Positions 1-8,434 of a stretch of 29,273 bases of DNA are shown here, piece after piece. A model generated the notes under the pieces. The model ran no database searches. It had not been told where the DNA came from and saw only the letters and a list, made by a program, of their open reading frames with translations. The first letter of the stretch is position 1, and each line of letters opens with the position of its first letter. The translations under genes were made by a program, and so were the position numbers. Source of the DNA: Chara braunii (lineage: Eukaryota; Streptophyta; Charophyceae; Charales; Characeae); assembly GCA_003427395.1 (NCBI GenBank), contig BFEA01000402.1, positions 1,416,206-1,445,478 on the forward strand. The letters are read 5' to 3'.

Positions 1-130
1 TTGATTCGGGCCTTCCCCTCCAATGCGCTGTAGGCTGCCGGGGGGGAACCGGACCGGTCGACCGGCCGGTCCCACCGGCCCGGTTCCGGTTGGGGGTGGA
101 CCCCCCGGTCGGACCGGGAATTTAGCACTG
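1..130 (-). mobile_element. GC-rich CCGG-repeat segment ending in a hAT-like terminus (partial)
   Basis: Positions 36-120 are dominated by CCGG and CGGTC palindromic words. Read on the minus strand from position 130 the sequence begins CAGTGCTAAATTCCCGG, which resembles the CAGTG-type termini of hAT transposons. The element would extend to the left, outside the window. The following 8 bases (TTGCCAAG) would be the target duplication, but the other flank is not visible. The assignment rests on the terminus pattern only; a GC-rich local repeat is the alternative. Confidence 0.3.
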
Positions 131-1056
131 TTGCCAAGTGTATAAATGGCAGCGCCCAAGCCCAACAACACAGTCGTGTGGAAGCTCTCATACAGAGCTG
201 TGAAATAGCAGCAGTGCGATCTTCAACTTTGTTTCCCAACCCCAGCTATGGCTGGGCTTCGAGGAAGAAGATGACTTCGCCCAAAACACCGCAGCAGCGC
301 TCCAACAACGGACGGGCAGAGTTTCCCCAGCCAACGAAAACGTGAAAAGACCCCAAACCAATTTCCTACCCGCTACTTCTACTCACAGACTAGACCTAGA
401 CGGACTCCCAAGACAGCAGCCCAAGGCTCATCTGTATCTACCCACAAACTAGGGAAAAGGGAACTCAAACCCCTGACCAGGCAAAAGGAAAAGGCCGAAT
501 GGCCTAAGGCTACCACATACGGACTACTAGTGACAGATCTAGGGGTCAAGCCCAATAGGTCTCAAAACTAACAGGCAAAACATACAAGTTACAGGTCATG
601 GGATCGAGTCCCACAAGGCTGAAAACAAGAAAACAAACCACAAAGCTGAACACTTAGTGTACAGCCCCACTGGGAAACTGAGATTTATTGCAAAGCGATG
701 AAATGGCATGCCTTCCAGGGCAGAGCCCAGCATAGGTCCTTCTCTATCTCTTTGGTATTTCTTTTTTCCCCCAAAAAATGTGTCCATAAACTGCTAATTT
801 TAGATTTATTAATTTATTCATTCGATAAACCGCTACAAGCGAAGCCTGCCGTGAGACCACTGAGAATACGAGTGTCCGAGTCCTATTTCTGCTTTTTTTT
901 TCTTGAGAGGGGGATCGAACCCCACGATATGTTTAAGAACAGTTATACATGAGTACCATTCATCATCCATCACACAATCCTGTTCCTGTTCTTGATTTGA
1001 CTGAATTTCATGATTTAATGCAGCGGCATTGGAAGTTCCGGAGTCCTAATTTAACC
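131..1056. other. gene-free stretch
   Basis: No coding region with recognisable motifs is seen on either strand. A TATA-like TATAAAT lies at 141-147 just downstream of the hAT-like end, with nothing identifiable behind it. Two short tRNA T-arm/B-box-like words occur, at 601-616 (plus) and 909-922 (minus, GGTTCGATCCC, next to an A9 run read on that strand). They could be SINE debris, but no A box or cloverleaf could be built around either. Confidence 0.5.
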
Positions 1057-1260
1057 TCTACAGTTCACGATTTAGTGTTTTGGGTTTGGGTTAAGGGCTA
1101 AGTGATTTTTCGGGTTCAGACTCTTCAGAGTTTATATTTAAGAGTTGAGAGCTGAGAGTTGAGAGTTAGGGTTTAGGGTTTGGAGTTTAGGGTTTAGAGT
1201 TTAGAGTTTATGGTTTAAACGTTCAGGATTTAGAATTTAGGGCTTTATTTGCTTAGGGTT
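1057..1260 (+). repeat. degenerate telomere-like heptamer block
   Basis: Between 1137 and 1220 the sequence can be cut into 12 consecutive 7-mers with no phase break. Units at 1165-1213 are GTTAGGG, TTTAGGG, TTTGGAG, TTTAGGG, TTTAGAG, TTTAGAG, TTTATGG. The flanking units are GTTGAGA-like. Looser TTTGGG/TTTAGTG words extend from about 1070 to 1260. This is the plant-type (Arabidopsis-type) TTTAGGG motif, decayed. The short length and surrounding unique sequence say interstitial block, not chromosome end. Confidence 0.75.
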
Positions 1261-2265
1261 TGGGCTTGGGTATGAGTTTGTGGAATCAAAGTTCTTCGGC
1301 GAGAATCACTCTGTGGACCTTTTAGCAGTTCAGACATCAGTGGCCAGCAGATAGCTCAAAGGTCAAGCATTCTTGTGGAAGTGCTACAGACAAGGAGTTT
1401 CAAGTCCTGATGGAAACAATGATCTTCAGGGTCACCCGTCTCGTCCGGCGGCAGACATCAGGTACGTCAGCATCAGTAAACAGGAAGAGGCACAATCCAG
1501 AATTCCAAGATAACCACCCGTTTCGTTACGGGTTAGAGGACCACAAGCAGAACAGAAAAGAGGAATCCAAGGATACAATGTTTATCTAGTATCTACTTTG
1601 TCAGTGATCAGAACAACTAAAAGGTACGACAGTAAAAAAGGACAGGAAGCATTAGAGGAACAGTCCACAATCCAGAGATGTGAAGAAAAGAGATGGAAGA
1701 GTTCCTCAGCAGCAGTGCAGCGCAGATGCCATCGCTCCAACGGTACTAGAGATTGTTAATGAAAACGGTCCATGTGAGTGTGTGTGTGCGCAATAATGAT
1801 ATCCCATAGCAGTTATGCTAGATTGCCCCACATATGCACATATATACTTCATGGTACACCAGGCCCAGGCATAACCAATTCCCACTCACTCATTCACTAT
1901 CCTACAGATCATGTAGCAGATATTGCTATTGGACATTAGAGGACCAGTACATCCAAGCCTCTTTTTGCCATGGCGGATTCTCACTGTGCACCAAGCTTGC
2001 CGAACCTCCTGGCTCAGCTGGACATTGTGGTCCGGTAGCCCCAAGCCCCCGAAATTTTCAGATTGGCTTGATTTCGATTCTCAAGTTTGCGTGGGCGGGC
2101 TGGGGGGTTTAACATAGGCTGATGGCAGTGATGGGACTATTCTGAGCCTCAAGACTACACATATATGCAGAATCACAGATACAATGAACAGAGGCAGAAA
2201 ACACATGAACATACAACAATGAGGAAACAGATGAGTGGTGACAGACTGTTCCATCTGACTTGCAC
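1261..2265. other. gene-free stretch before LTR-A
   Basis: No ORF with a recognisable domain is found. A short TG-rich tract (about 1774-1789) is present. The last five bases, TGCAC at 2261-2265, would be the target-site duplication of LTR-A, but its partner is not visible because the other end of the insertion is rearranged. Confidence 0.5.
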
Positions 2266-2612
2266 TGTTACATGCGCAGTTGGGTGATGTACATATATAA
2301 CCCAGGATCCGCAATGTGATGAAAAGGACTGAATGGACAATGCAGTGCTCATAGAATCTCAACAAGCAGTGTACATCCTGATACATACAAAAATGGTGAT
2401 TTATAGGGCAGTGGAAGACTTAGATACAAGTCCTGACCTGACCGGGACTGACCTCTTTCACGTAGTGTAAGACAGCGCAGTAGAATGCAAGAATACCAAT
2501 GACTAGCCCAATCAATGTCGCAGTACAGACCAAACATACATCATTCCCTTCACAAGGTGTGAAGGGGCCCGGCGCTACGCACAGGAAGAACGCGCCAGGT
2601 GCAGACCATACA

Positions 2613-2664
2613 CAGACGAAGAGGAGGGAATCAGACGACAGACGAAGAGGAGGGAATCAGACGA
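2613..2664. repeat. 26-bp tandem duplication inside LTR-A
   Basis: Two adjacent identical 26-bp units (2613-2638 and 2639-2664), each starting CAGACGAAGAGGAGGG. LTR-B has a single, partial unit at the same place, so the duplication arose after the two LTR copies separated, or was lost from B. Confidence 0.85.
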
Positions 2665-3078
2665 AGAAGGAGGGGGGAAAGATGGGAATGTCGTCAACAC
2701 CAAGTCTTCGTTACAAATCCCAGATAACCCCTCGTCAAATGTCTGAAGTCCAATGTCGAGTCTGGACCAAGCCCGCTCTCTCATAGTCTGCTGATGCAGT
2801 GAAGTCAGATAGCGAGAGGGTGAGAGGGAGATGGTGGACTGAGAAGAGGAAGAAGAAGAACCCTCTCTCTCATGTGCCGGGTACTAACCTGTGAAGATGG
2901 CGCCGTGCTGCAGGTACCTCGAAGGCGAAGCTGGAGCTGGTACAGACACACCCTCCGTGTAAAGCTTAAAGTGATGAATTAAGGATTCCATGGATTGTTT
3001 CGTTATGGCGCTGCAGGTGAGTCTCCCTGGTCTCCGCCCAATCTCTCTCTCTCTCTCTAGTACTACTCTCGCTCCTAT

Positions 3079-3148
3079 AGCGCCCAGCGCTGAAGACTAC
3101 TGCTAACGCTACTAGCGCCCAGCGCTGAAGACTACTGCTAGCGCTACT
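3079..3148. repeat. 35-bp tandem repeat in LTR-A
   Basis: Two 35-bp units (3079-3113, 3114-3148) beginning AGCGCCCAGCGCTGAAGAC, differing at one base. The same pair is present in LTR-B at 9111-9180. In minus orientation it lies downstream of the TATA box, in the transcribed part of the LTR. Confidence 0.85.
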
Positions 3149-3274
3149 ATTCCTGCAGCCCTCCTCCAGAGTGCTGCTGCCGAATCCTGAAGACTACCTC
3201 CTGCCTCCCGAACTGCACGTGAAGTGCCTGGGAAGTACCTATGACACTACCTGCAGCCTGCAGGGCGGGCCAGT

Positions 3275-3283
3275 CTTATATAG
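3275..3283 (-). promoter_or_regulatory. TATA-like box of LTR-A
   Basis: Minus-strand CTATATAAG, 465 bases from the U3 start at 3746 and just downstream of the 46-bp repeat array. The same word sits at 9310-9318 in LTR-B. The position fits a U3 core promoter. Confidence 0.55.
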
Positions 3284-3496
3284 TGCTGGCCAGGAGGCTG
3301 CTCTTGCCAATGCCAAAACGTGCCAGACCCTGGGGTTGAAGCTCAAACAAAGGTTGTCTTGAAAATAGGCCAAAAATGGCCTGAGCTAAAACCCTGGTCT
3401 GGTGTCTGAGTTTCAGGGCAGGTCGATCTTATGAGGGCTTGAAAATGGCCCTCAGTTTCAGGCTGAAAGGACTCAGGGCCGGAAAGGCCCTGATGT

Positions 3497-3728
3497 AGGC
3501 TGAAACGACACAGGGCCTGTAGGCCCTTGTTTTCCGACTTTCAGGCTGAAACGACACAGGGCCTGTAGGCCCTTGTTTTCAGGCTTTCAGGCTGAAAACA
3601 ACATGGGGCCTATAGGCCCTTGTTTTCAGGCTTTCAGGCTGAAAACAACACGGGGCCTGTAGGCCGTTGGTTTAAGGCTTTCAGGCTGAAAACAACACGT
3701 GCCTGAAAATGGCCCGTGCAGCCTGTTG
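3497..3728 (-). repeat. 46-bp tandem array in LTR-A U3
   Basis: Units begin at 3497, 3543, 3589, 3636 and 3683 (periods 46, 46, 47, 47), each starting AGGCTGAAA. Most carry the dyad GGGCCT-GT-AGGCCC (6-bp perfect arms). LTR-B keeps units at 9516, 9562 and 9608 before it is cut. Tandem arrays upstream of an LTR TATA box commonly act as enhancers; that role is inferred here. Confidence 0.85.
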
Positions 3729-3746
3729 CAGGCGCAGCATGTAACA

Positions 3747-3759
3747 CCCCCCCCTCCTT
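3747..3759 (-). promoter_or_regulatory. polypurine tract (plus-strand primer) of the LTR-A element
   Basis: On the minus strand the sequence reads AAGGAGGGGGGGG and then immediately TGTTACATGC, the LTR start. A purine run abutting the 3' LTR is the standard polypurine tract arrangement. This marks LTR-A as a 3' LTR and the internal region as lying to its right. Confidence 0.75.
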
Positions 3760-3961
3760 ATGAAGTCAAGCCGGGTCGAGGGTGAAGCTGACGATCTGAA
3801 GGTGGAACCTGGACGCGGGTGCGACGTGGAACCGAATTTTGGCAGTGAGGTCAAAATCGTGATTTTGGGGGCTAACTAGTGTGCTCTAATCAATCAATCA
3901 AGACTAATCAGCTTCTTAGTCCCTGCTCATGTGTCAAATCAGGTTGTCCTGATTCACGTGC
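3760..3961 (-). other. 3' untranslated remnant of the LTR-A element
   Basis: Sequence between the polypurine tract and the start of gypsy homology. No continuous frame is seen. It is probably the tail of the LTR-A element's own internal region, to which an unrelated gypsy copy is now joined near 3962. Confidence 0.4.
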
Positions 3962-4762
3962 GGTGTAAGAGTCCGTCGGGGAAAGTTGACCGTGTGATCC
4001 GCACTTGCAAGCCAAGGCATTCCCAAAATAATGTCGAAGTCCGTGTCCAAAATGTCGAACGTCATCGGTTCGCATGCATGAGGTGCGATATACACCAGTA
4101 CGGCCTTTATGTAGCGGTCGATGAGTTGCTGCGTCCTTCCGTCCGCCAGCTTGATCGTCGTCGGGTTTGCCTTCCCTTCGAACTTGTGTGCCAAGGCCAG
4201 CCCTTTGCATAAAGGCTTGGCTCATGAAATTGCGAGACGCACCGCTATCCAGCAAAGCGTTGCAGGATGCTTGCCCAACTTGGATGCGGACATAGAGGAG
4301 CGGGGCGTTGTTGTCATCGTACCGCTGCTTGCGAAACTCGCGGGCCACCTAGGTAACATACGCAAGGATGTTCCCCACCGCGACTTCGTCATCCGTCGGG
4401 GAAGTTGGTGGTGCATAGAAGGATAAGTACGTGTGAAGATGAGCGCATAATGTTGCGCATTGCGGTCCCGGCAACCGGCCCGTGGTCGAGAGAGGAAGCC
4501 ATGTGAAATCCTCGGACGTGAGCGGGTTCAATACCTCTATGTTGAACTCGCGCACCGAATCCCATGAAGAACCACTTAAAGACGTAAAGTCACCGCTGCT
4601 GGACGGAGAAGGAACCGCGCACACGTCTTGTCCTTGAGCATGAGTACCCAGCGTAGGAACGAGTCGAGCAGCATAGTCCTCGTAAGAATATAGAAGAGGA
4701 CTATCGACTTCCGCATGTGCCTCGGAACGAAGGGCGGTCACCCGCAAAGTGATCGGTTCCTT
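3962..4762 (-). pseudogene. pol: gypsy copy 1: gag C-terminus and protease, inverted in place
   Basis: Read on the minus strand this matches the plus-strand segment 6975-7780 of copy 2, base for base over long stretches. It encodes the end of gag and the retroviral-type aspartic protease, with the active-site triad in ALLDSGASRNFMSQ and the flap-side motif DFDIILGMPWL. The frame is broken. A TAG follows AYVT (about 4346-4348) where copy 2 has Lys. A frameshift near 4165-4195 moves the protease C-terminus to another frame (minus 4194 to 3934). The neighbouring reverse transcriptase part (4763 on) is on the plus strand, so only this ~800-bp piece is flipped. The junction is at a CCTTCGG dyad. 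Not functional. Confidence 0.85.
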
Positions 4763-5207
4763 CGGCGCCGAAGTGCCATGTACTATTCCTCTTCCACACC
4801 CATTGATCCGATGCCAAGTGGTGACGGCCAAGTCATTGCGCTTACGAGCAGCCCGACGAGATAGGCCTATGTTTCCTACGGACCGTCGCGGTAGCCGACT
4901 CTTCACCCACAGACTTGTCTTCGGACCCCCGTGTGGTGCGGTTGCTTGACGAGTTCACCGACATCTTCGAGTCACCTACCGGTGTGGTGCCGGATCGGCC
5001 GATCTCTCACGAGATCATTCTCGAGGGCGGTGCCATGCCACCGAAAGGTTGCATTTACCGCATGAGCAAGGAGGAGCTTACGGTCCTCCGCGCGCAACTC
5101 GATGACTTGATGGACAAGGGCTGGATCCGCCCTAGTAGCTCCCATATGGAGCGCCAGTTCTCTTCGTACGGAAGAAGAACAAGGATCTACGATGGTGCAT
5201 CGACTTC
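4763..5207 (+). pseudogene. pol: gypsy copy 1: protease end and N-terminal reverse transcriptase
   Basis: Plus-strand continuation of copy 1, homologous to 7787-8257. It contains the PR-RT linker and the first RT blocks: a VRLLDEFTDIFESP-like stretch, MPPKGCIYRMSKEE, and DLMDKGWIRPSSS. At 5141-5143 one C is missing from what should be TCC-CCA (Ser-Pro). After this the true frame continues as PYGAPVLFVRKKNKDLRWCIDF up to 5207. There the sequence jumps into integrase. The YxDD catalytic block, RT thumb and RNase H are absent. Both the frameshift and the deletion are shared with copy 2, so they predate the duplication. Confidence 0.85.
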
Positions 5208-5624
5208 ACGAGCGCTTTTGGTGGCCCGACCTTCTCGGCGACGTCACACGCTATTGCGAGTCATGCGAGGTTTGCCGACGCTGCAAATCCCGCAACCATC
5301 ATCCGTACGGCGAGTTGCGACCATTACTGGTCCCCTTGCGTCGGAGGGAAGCGATTACCATGAACATTACCGGGCCGTTCCCCAAGCACAAGACCGGTGT
5401 GGATGTGATTCTTACGGTGGTCGACCGACTCACCAAGTTTGCCATGTTTTTGCCTTGCCGCTATCATACCAAGGCACCGGAACTGGCCGAGGTTCTTTAT
5501 GCCGGTTGGATTCGAACCAAGGGTTACCCCAAGGAAATCGTCTGCGACCGCGACACTCGGTTCATGTTCGATTTTGGGTTGGCGCTCATCAAATGATGGG
5601 GCTCATCAAATGATGGGGCTCATC
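5198..5624 (+). pseudogene. pol: gypsy copy 1: integrase fragment
   Basis: Encodes the Cys half of the HHCC zinc-binding domain (ERFWWPDLLGDV then CESCEVC) and the core up to the second catalytic block (VVDRLTKFAMF, VCDRDTRF). The position where gypsy integrases carry the first catalytic Asp (MDxTGP) reads MNITGP, an AAC codon at 5363-5365, in this copy and in copy 2. The frame ends at 5594-5596 beside a 17-bp tandem duplication. The third catalytic Glu block and the C-terminus are missing. The fragment is fused upstream to reverse transcriptase across the 10-mer CATCGACTTC (5198-5207). Confidence 0.85.
5584..5624. repeat. 17-bp tandem duplication at the copy 1/copy 2 junction
   Basis: GCTCATCAAATGATGGG at 5584-5600 and 5601-5617, followed by a 7-base partial third unit. 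It sits where integrase of copy 1 ends and gag sequence of copy 2 begins, so it probably formed with the junction. Confidence 0.85.
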
Positions 5625-6974
5625 TCTCAAGCCAAGTTCGGCTCGCCTACTTGGTACACTTTGCGTACTGCACCCGAACGCAAGATGCAAGGCAGTGGAC
5701 TGGCGGGCCGAGGCCGAGAATGACAAGATGGAAGAGAGTGAAAACAAGATCGCTCTACTCCATTCCCATTTCACGGACCTCCAGGCAACATGCATTACAC
5801 AGCAGGAGGATATCCACAACCTCGACGACGCGTTACAGCAGCTGGAGCAGTGACCCGTCGCCGCCCCCGATGCCAGCTCTTCCAACACCTCTGATCGCCT
5901 CGAGGCTTTGGAGATTGGCATCGGATCCCTTAAGGACGGCGTGCAGTTACAGCAAACCGCAACGCAACAGTTGGAGCAACGGATCTGTACTGCCACCACC
6001 CACTCGAGCTTGGAACCGCGCGAGACGACTCCAAGGTTCGATGATCAAGAGATCTTTTGTGACTCGACGAAGACGGACCCGATTCCATGGTTCCGCAAGT
6101 TCGAACTCAAGTTGCAGCATCACCACGTCAGCGAACACGAGCACCACGCGTACTTATACTCTTGGTAGGGGGGCGTGTGCCAAGCATGGTTGGACAATCT
6201 CTTGTCCAAGTACGGAGTGGTAGCTGCCGACTTGCACACCAAGATCAGTTGGGATGATCTAAAGGCGGTGTGGCATAAGCGGTTCCCAGTAGAGTCGCCG
6301 GAGATCAAGGCAATGGACAAGTTGATGGTCTTCAAACAAGGCACGCTGCCAAGTGTTGACTGCATTGCCGAGTACCAACGCTTGAGATCCGTCCTAGACA
6401 TCCAAATGGGCTTCAAGGCGGTCAAATACTACTTCATCTTGAGGTCGTGTCCGGCGTTGGGCAACGCCTTGACTCACGTCGAGGACACCCTGACGACAAC
6501 GGCGGAGCTCTTCGACAAGACCGTGCAGATCATTGTCATGAACAAGGAGGCTAAGAACCTCCACCGTTCATTTGCGGCAGGCCTGAGCAGAGATCAGCAT
6601 CGGTTGAAAGTGGTCGTGGTCGCGGCGGCAACGCCAAACGACCAAACTAGCGAGGCCATGTTTGCCAATGAAGGGGATAGACTCGCAGCCGCTCGAGATG
6701 GTGGCCACCCCGGCAAAGGCCGAGGACGCGGCAAGGCGAAGACAAACACCGCATCTAGCCCCGGCCCGGTGCAGCAGCTCCAGCCCCATGGTCCCACTAC
6801 GGTCTCTTCGAACAAGTGTACAAGGCACGCACGAGATTACGCTATTGTCTGTGGTGTAACAGCGATCTCCATGTCTGTGGTGTAACAGCGATCTCCACGA
6901 TGGGCTACCCGTCGAAAGGCAAAGGCAAATCGGGAAACTGAGCACCGCCAGGAGTGACTCGACGACACTCTCGA
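5625..6974 (+). pseudogene. gag: gypsy copy 2: gag
   Basis: Capsid-type gag of a Ty3/gypsy element. The N-terminal part (5690-6000) is a Gln/Glu/Leu-rich predicted coiled coil interrupted by a TGA near 5851. A TAG at about 6166-6168 breaks the frame before the capsid core (6175-6560), which contains CQAWLDNLLSKYG, SWDDLKAVWHKRF and ALTHVEDTL. A Gly/Arg/Lys-rich tail follows (6690-6740). The nucleic-acid-binding Cys-His motif (YCLWCNSDLH, about 6842-6872) is destroyed by a 26-bp tandem duplication at 6847-6898. At least three lesions; not functional. Structural protein of the virus-like particle when intact. Confidence 0.85.
6847..6898. repeat. 26-bp tandem duplication in gag of copy 2
   Basis: Units 6847-6872 and 6873-6898 begin GTCTGTGGTGTAACAGCG and differ at the last base. 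The extra 26 bases shift the frame inside the Cys-His motif. Confidence 0.9.
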
Positions 6975-7786
6975 CGCCTTCGGAACCGGTAGCTTCGTGG
7001 GTGACCGCCCTTCGTTCCGAGGCACATGCGGAAGTCGATTGTCCTCCTCTTCTATAGTCTTACGAGGACTATGTCGCACGGCTCGTTCCTACGCTGGGTA
7101 CTCATCCTCAAGGACAAGACGTGTGTGCGTCAGCTTCTCCGTCCGGCAGCGGTGAATTATCGTCTTCAAGTGGTTCTTCACGGGATTTGGCGCGCGAGTT
7201 CAACATAGAGGTATTGGACCCGCTCACGTCGGAGGATTTCGCATGGCCTCCCCTCCTGACCACGGGCCGCTTGTCGGGACCGCAATGTGCAACATTATGC
7301 GCTCATCTTCACACGTACTTATCCTTCTATGCACCACCAACTTCGCCGACGGATGACGAAGTCGCGGTGGGGGACATCCTCGCGTATGTTACCAAAGTGG
7401 CCTGCGAGTTTCGCAAGCAGCGGTACGATGACAACAACGCAAAGCTCCTCTATGCCCGCATCCAAGTTGGGCAAGCGTCCTGCTGCGCTTTGCTGGATAG
7501 CGGTGCGTCTCGTAATTTCATGAGCCAAGCCTTTATGCAAAGGGCTGGTCTTGGCATACAAGCTCGGAGGAAGGCAAACCCGACGACGATCAAGTTGGCG
7601 GACGGAAGGACACAACAACTTATCGACCGCTACATCAAGGCTGTACCGGTGTATTTCGCACCTCATGCATGCGAACCGGTGACGTTCGACATTCCGGACA
7701 CGGACTTCGACATTATTTTGGGAATGCCTTGGCTTGCAAGTGCGGATCACACGGTCAACTTCCACCGGTGGACTCTTATCGTTCGG
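6975..7786 (+). pseudogene. pol: gypsy copy 2: gag end and aspartic protease
   Basis: The best open part runs from about 7121 to 7999. It carries a spacer rich in Ser/Pro, then DNNAKLLYARIQVGQ, the intact protease active site CALLDSGASRNFMSQ (D-S-G-A), and DFDIILGMPWL near the C-terminal side of the fold. Upstream, around 7050-7090, a frameshift separates it from the gag frame. This is the uninverted counterpart of 3962-4762. The protease itself keeps its key residues, so its lesions are in the context rather than in the catalytic site. Confidence 0.85.
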
Positions 7787-8257
7787 GACGCCTTCGGTGC
7801 CGAAGTGTCGTGTACTATTCCTCTTCCGCACCCTTCGATCCGATGCCAAGTGGTGATGACCAAGTCATTCCGGGCTACTTGCGTTTACGAGCAGCCCGAC
7901 GAGATAGGCCTGTTTCCTACGGACCGTCGTTTGCCGACTCTTTACCCACAGACTTGTCTTCGGACCCCCGTGTGGCCCCAATGTGGTGCGGTTGCTTGAC
8001 GAGTTCACCGACATCTTCGAGTCACCTACCGGTGTGGTCCCAGATCGACCGATCTCTCACGAGATCATTCTTGAGGGCGGTGCCATGCCGCCGAAAGGTC
8101 GCATTTACCGCATGAGCGAGGAGGAGCTTACGGTACTCCGCGCGCAACTCGATGACTTGATGGACAAGGGCTGGATCCGCCCTAGTAGCTCCCATATGGA
8201 GCGCCAGTTCTCTTCGTACGGAAGAAGAGAAAGAATCTAGGATGGTGCATCGACTTC
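7787..8257 (+). pseudogene. pol: gypsy copy 2: protease end and truncated reverse transcriptase
   Basis: Direct homologue of 4763-5207. An 11-base insertion near 7976-7986, absent from copy 1, moves the frame just before VRLLDEFTDIFES. The N-terminal RT blocks ([24 protein letters not shown]) follow. The same missing C as in copy 1 lies at 8191-8193. RT ends at the 10-mer CATCGACTTC (8248-8257) and fuses to integrase. There is also a new TAG at about 8238-8240. No catalytic YxDD block. Confidence 0.85.
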
Positions 8258-8430
8258 GCGAGCGCTTTTGGTGGCCCGGTCTTCTCGGCGGCGTCACAAG
8301 CTATTGCGAGTCATGCGAGGTTTGCCGACGCTTCAAATCCCGCAACCACCGGCCGTACGGCGAGTTGCGACCATTACCGGTCCCCTTGCGCTGGAGGGAA
8401 GCGATTACCATGAACATTACCGGGCCGAGG
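8248..8430 (+). pseudogene. pol: gypsy copy 2: integrase zinc-domain fragment
   Basis: Encodes RERFWWPGLLGGV and CESCEVCRR of the HHCC domain and stops just after the altered catalytic site MNITGP (AAC at 8413-8415). The homology to copy 1 breaks at about 8427-8430 in ACCGGGCCG, and five bases later LTR-B sequence begins. The rest of integrase was lost when the two were joined. Confidence 0.85.
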
Positions 8431-8434
8431 ACTG

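Larger units (their letters stand above)
2266..3746 (-). mobile_element. LTR-A: complete LTR of a minus-strand LTR retrotransposon
   Basis: The 1481-bp segment has perfect 10-bp terminal inverted repeats, TGTTACATGC at 2266-2275 and GCATGTAACA at 3737-3746, so it starts TG and ends CA on either strand. The minus orientation is set by three things. A polypurine tract lies directly outside the 3746 end. A TATA-like CTATATAAG on the minus strand lies 465 bases into the LTR. A 46-bp tandem array lies upstream of that TATA, as expected for U3 enhancer repeats. A second, truncated copy lies at 8435-9629. Relative to that copy LTR-A has about 65 extra bases near 2940-3005 and an extra 26-bp tandem unit at 2613-2664. 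No coding capacity is expected. Open frames inside it are conserved between the copies only because the DNA is. Confidence 0.8.

Noticed and set aside
598-922. tRNA gene or SINE from B-box-like words at 601-616 and 909-922
   Set aside because: No acceptor, D-arm or anticodon arm could be placed around either word; left as possible debris only.
1057-1260. True telomere or chromosome end
   Set aside because: Only about 12 degenerate units, flanked on both sides by ordinary sequence.
3497-3728. Regularly spaced repeats as a CRISPR array
   Set aside because: Units are contiguous 46-mers with no unique spacers, inside an LTR of a eukaryotic element.
7026-7208. Separate small ORFs overlapping gypsy copy 2
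   Set aside because: Shadow frames created by the frameshift between gag and protease.
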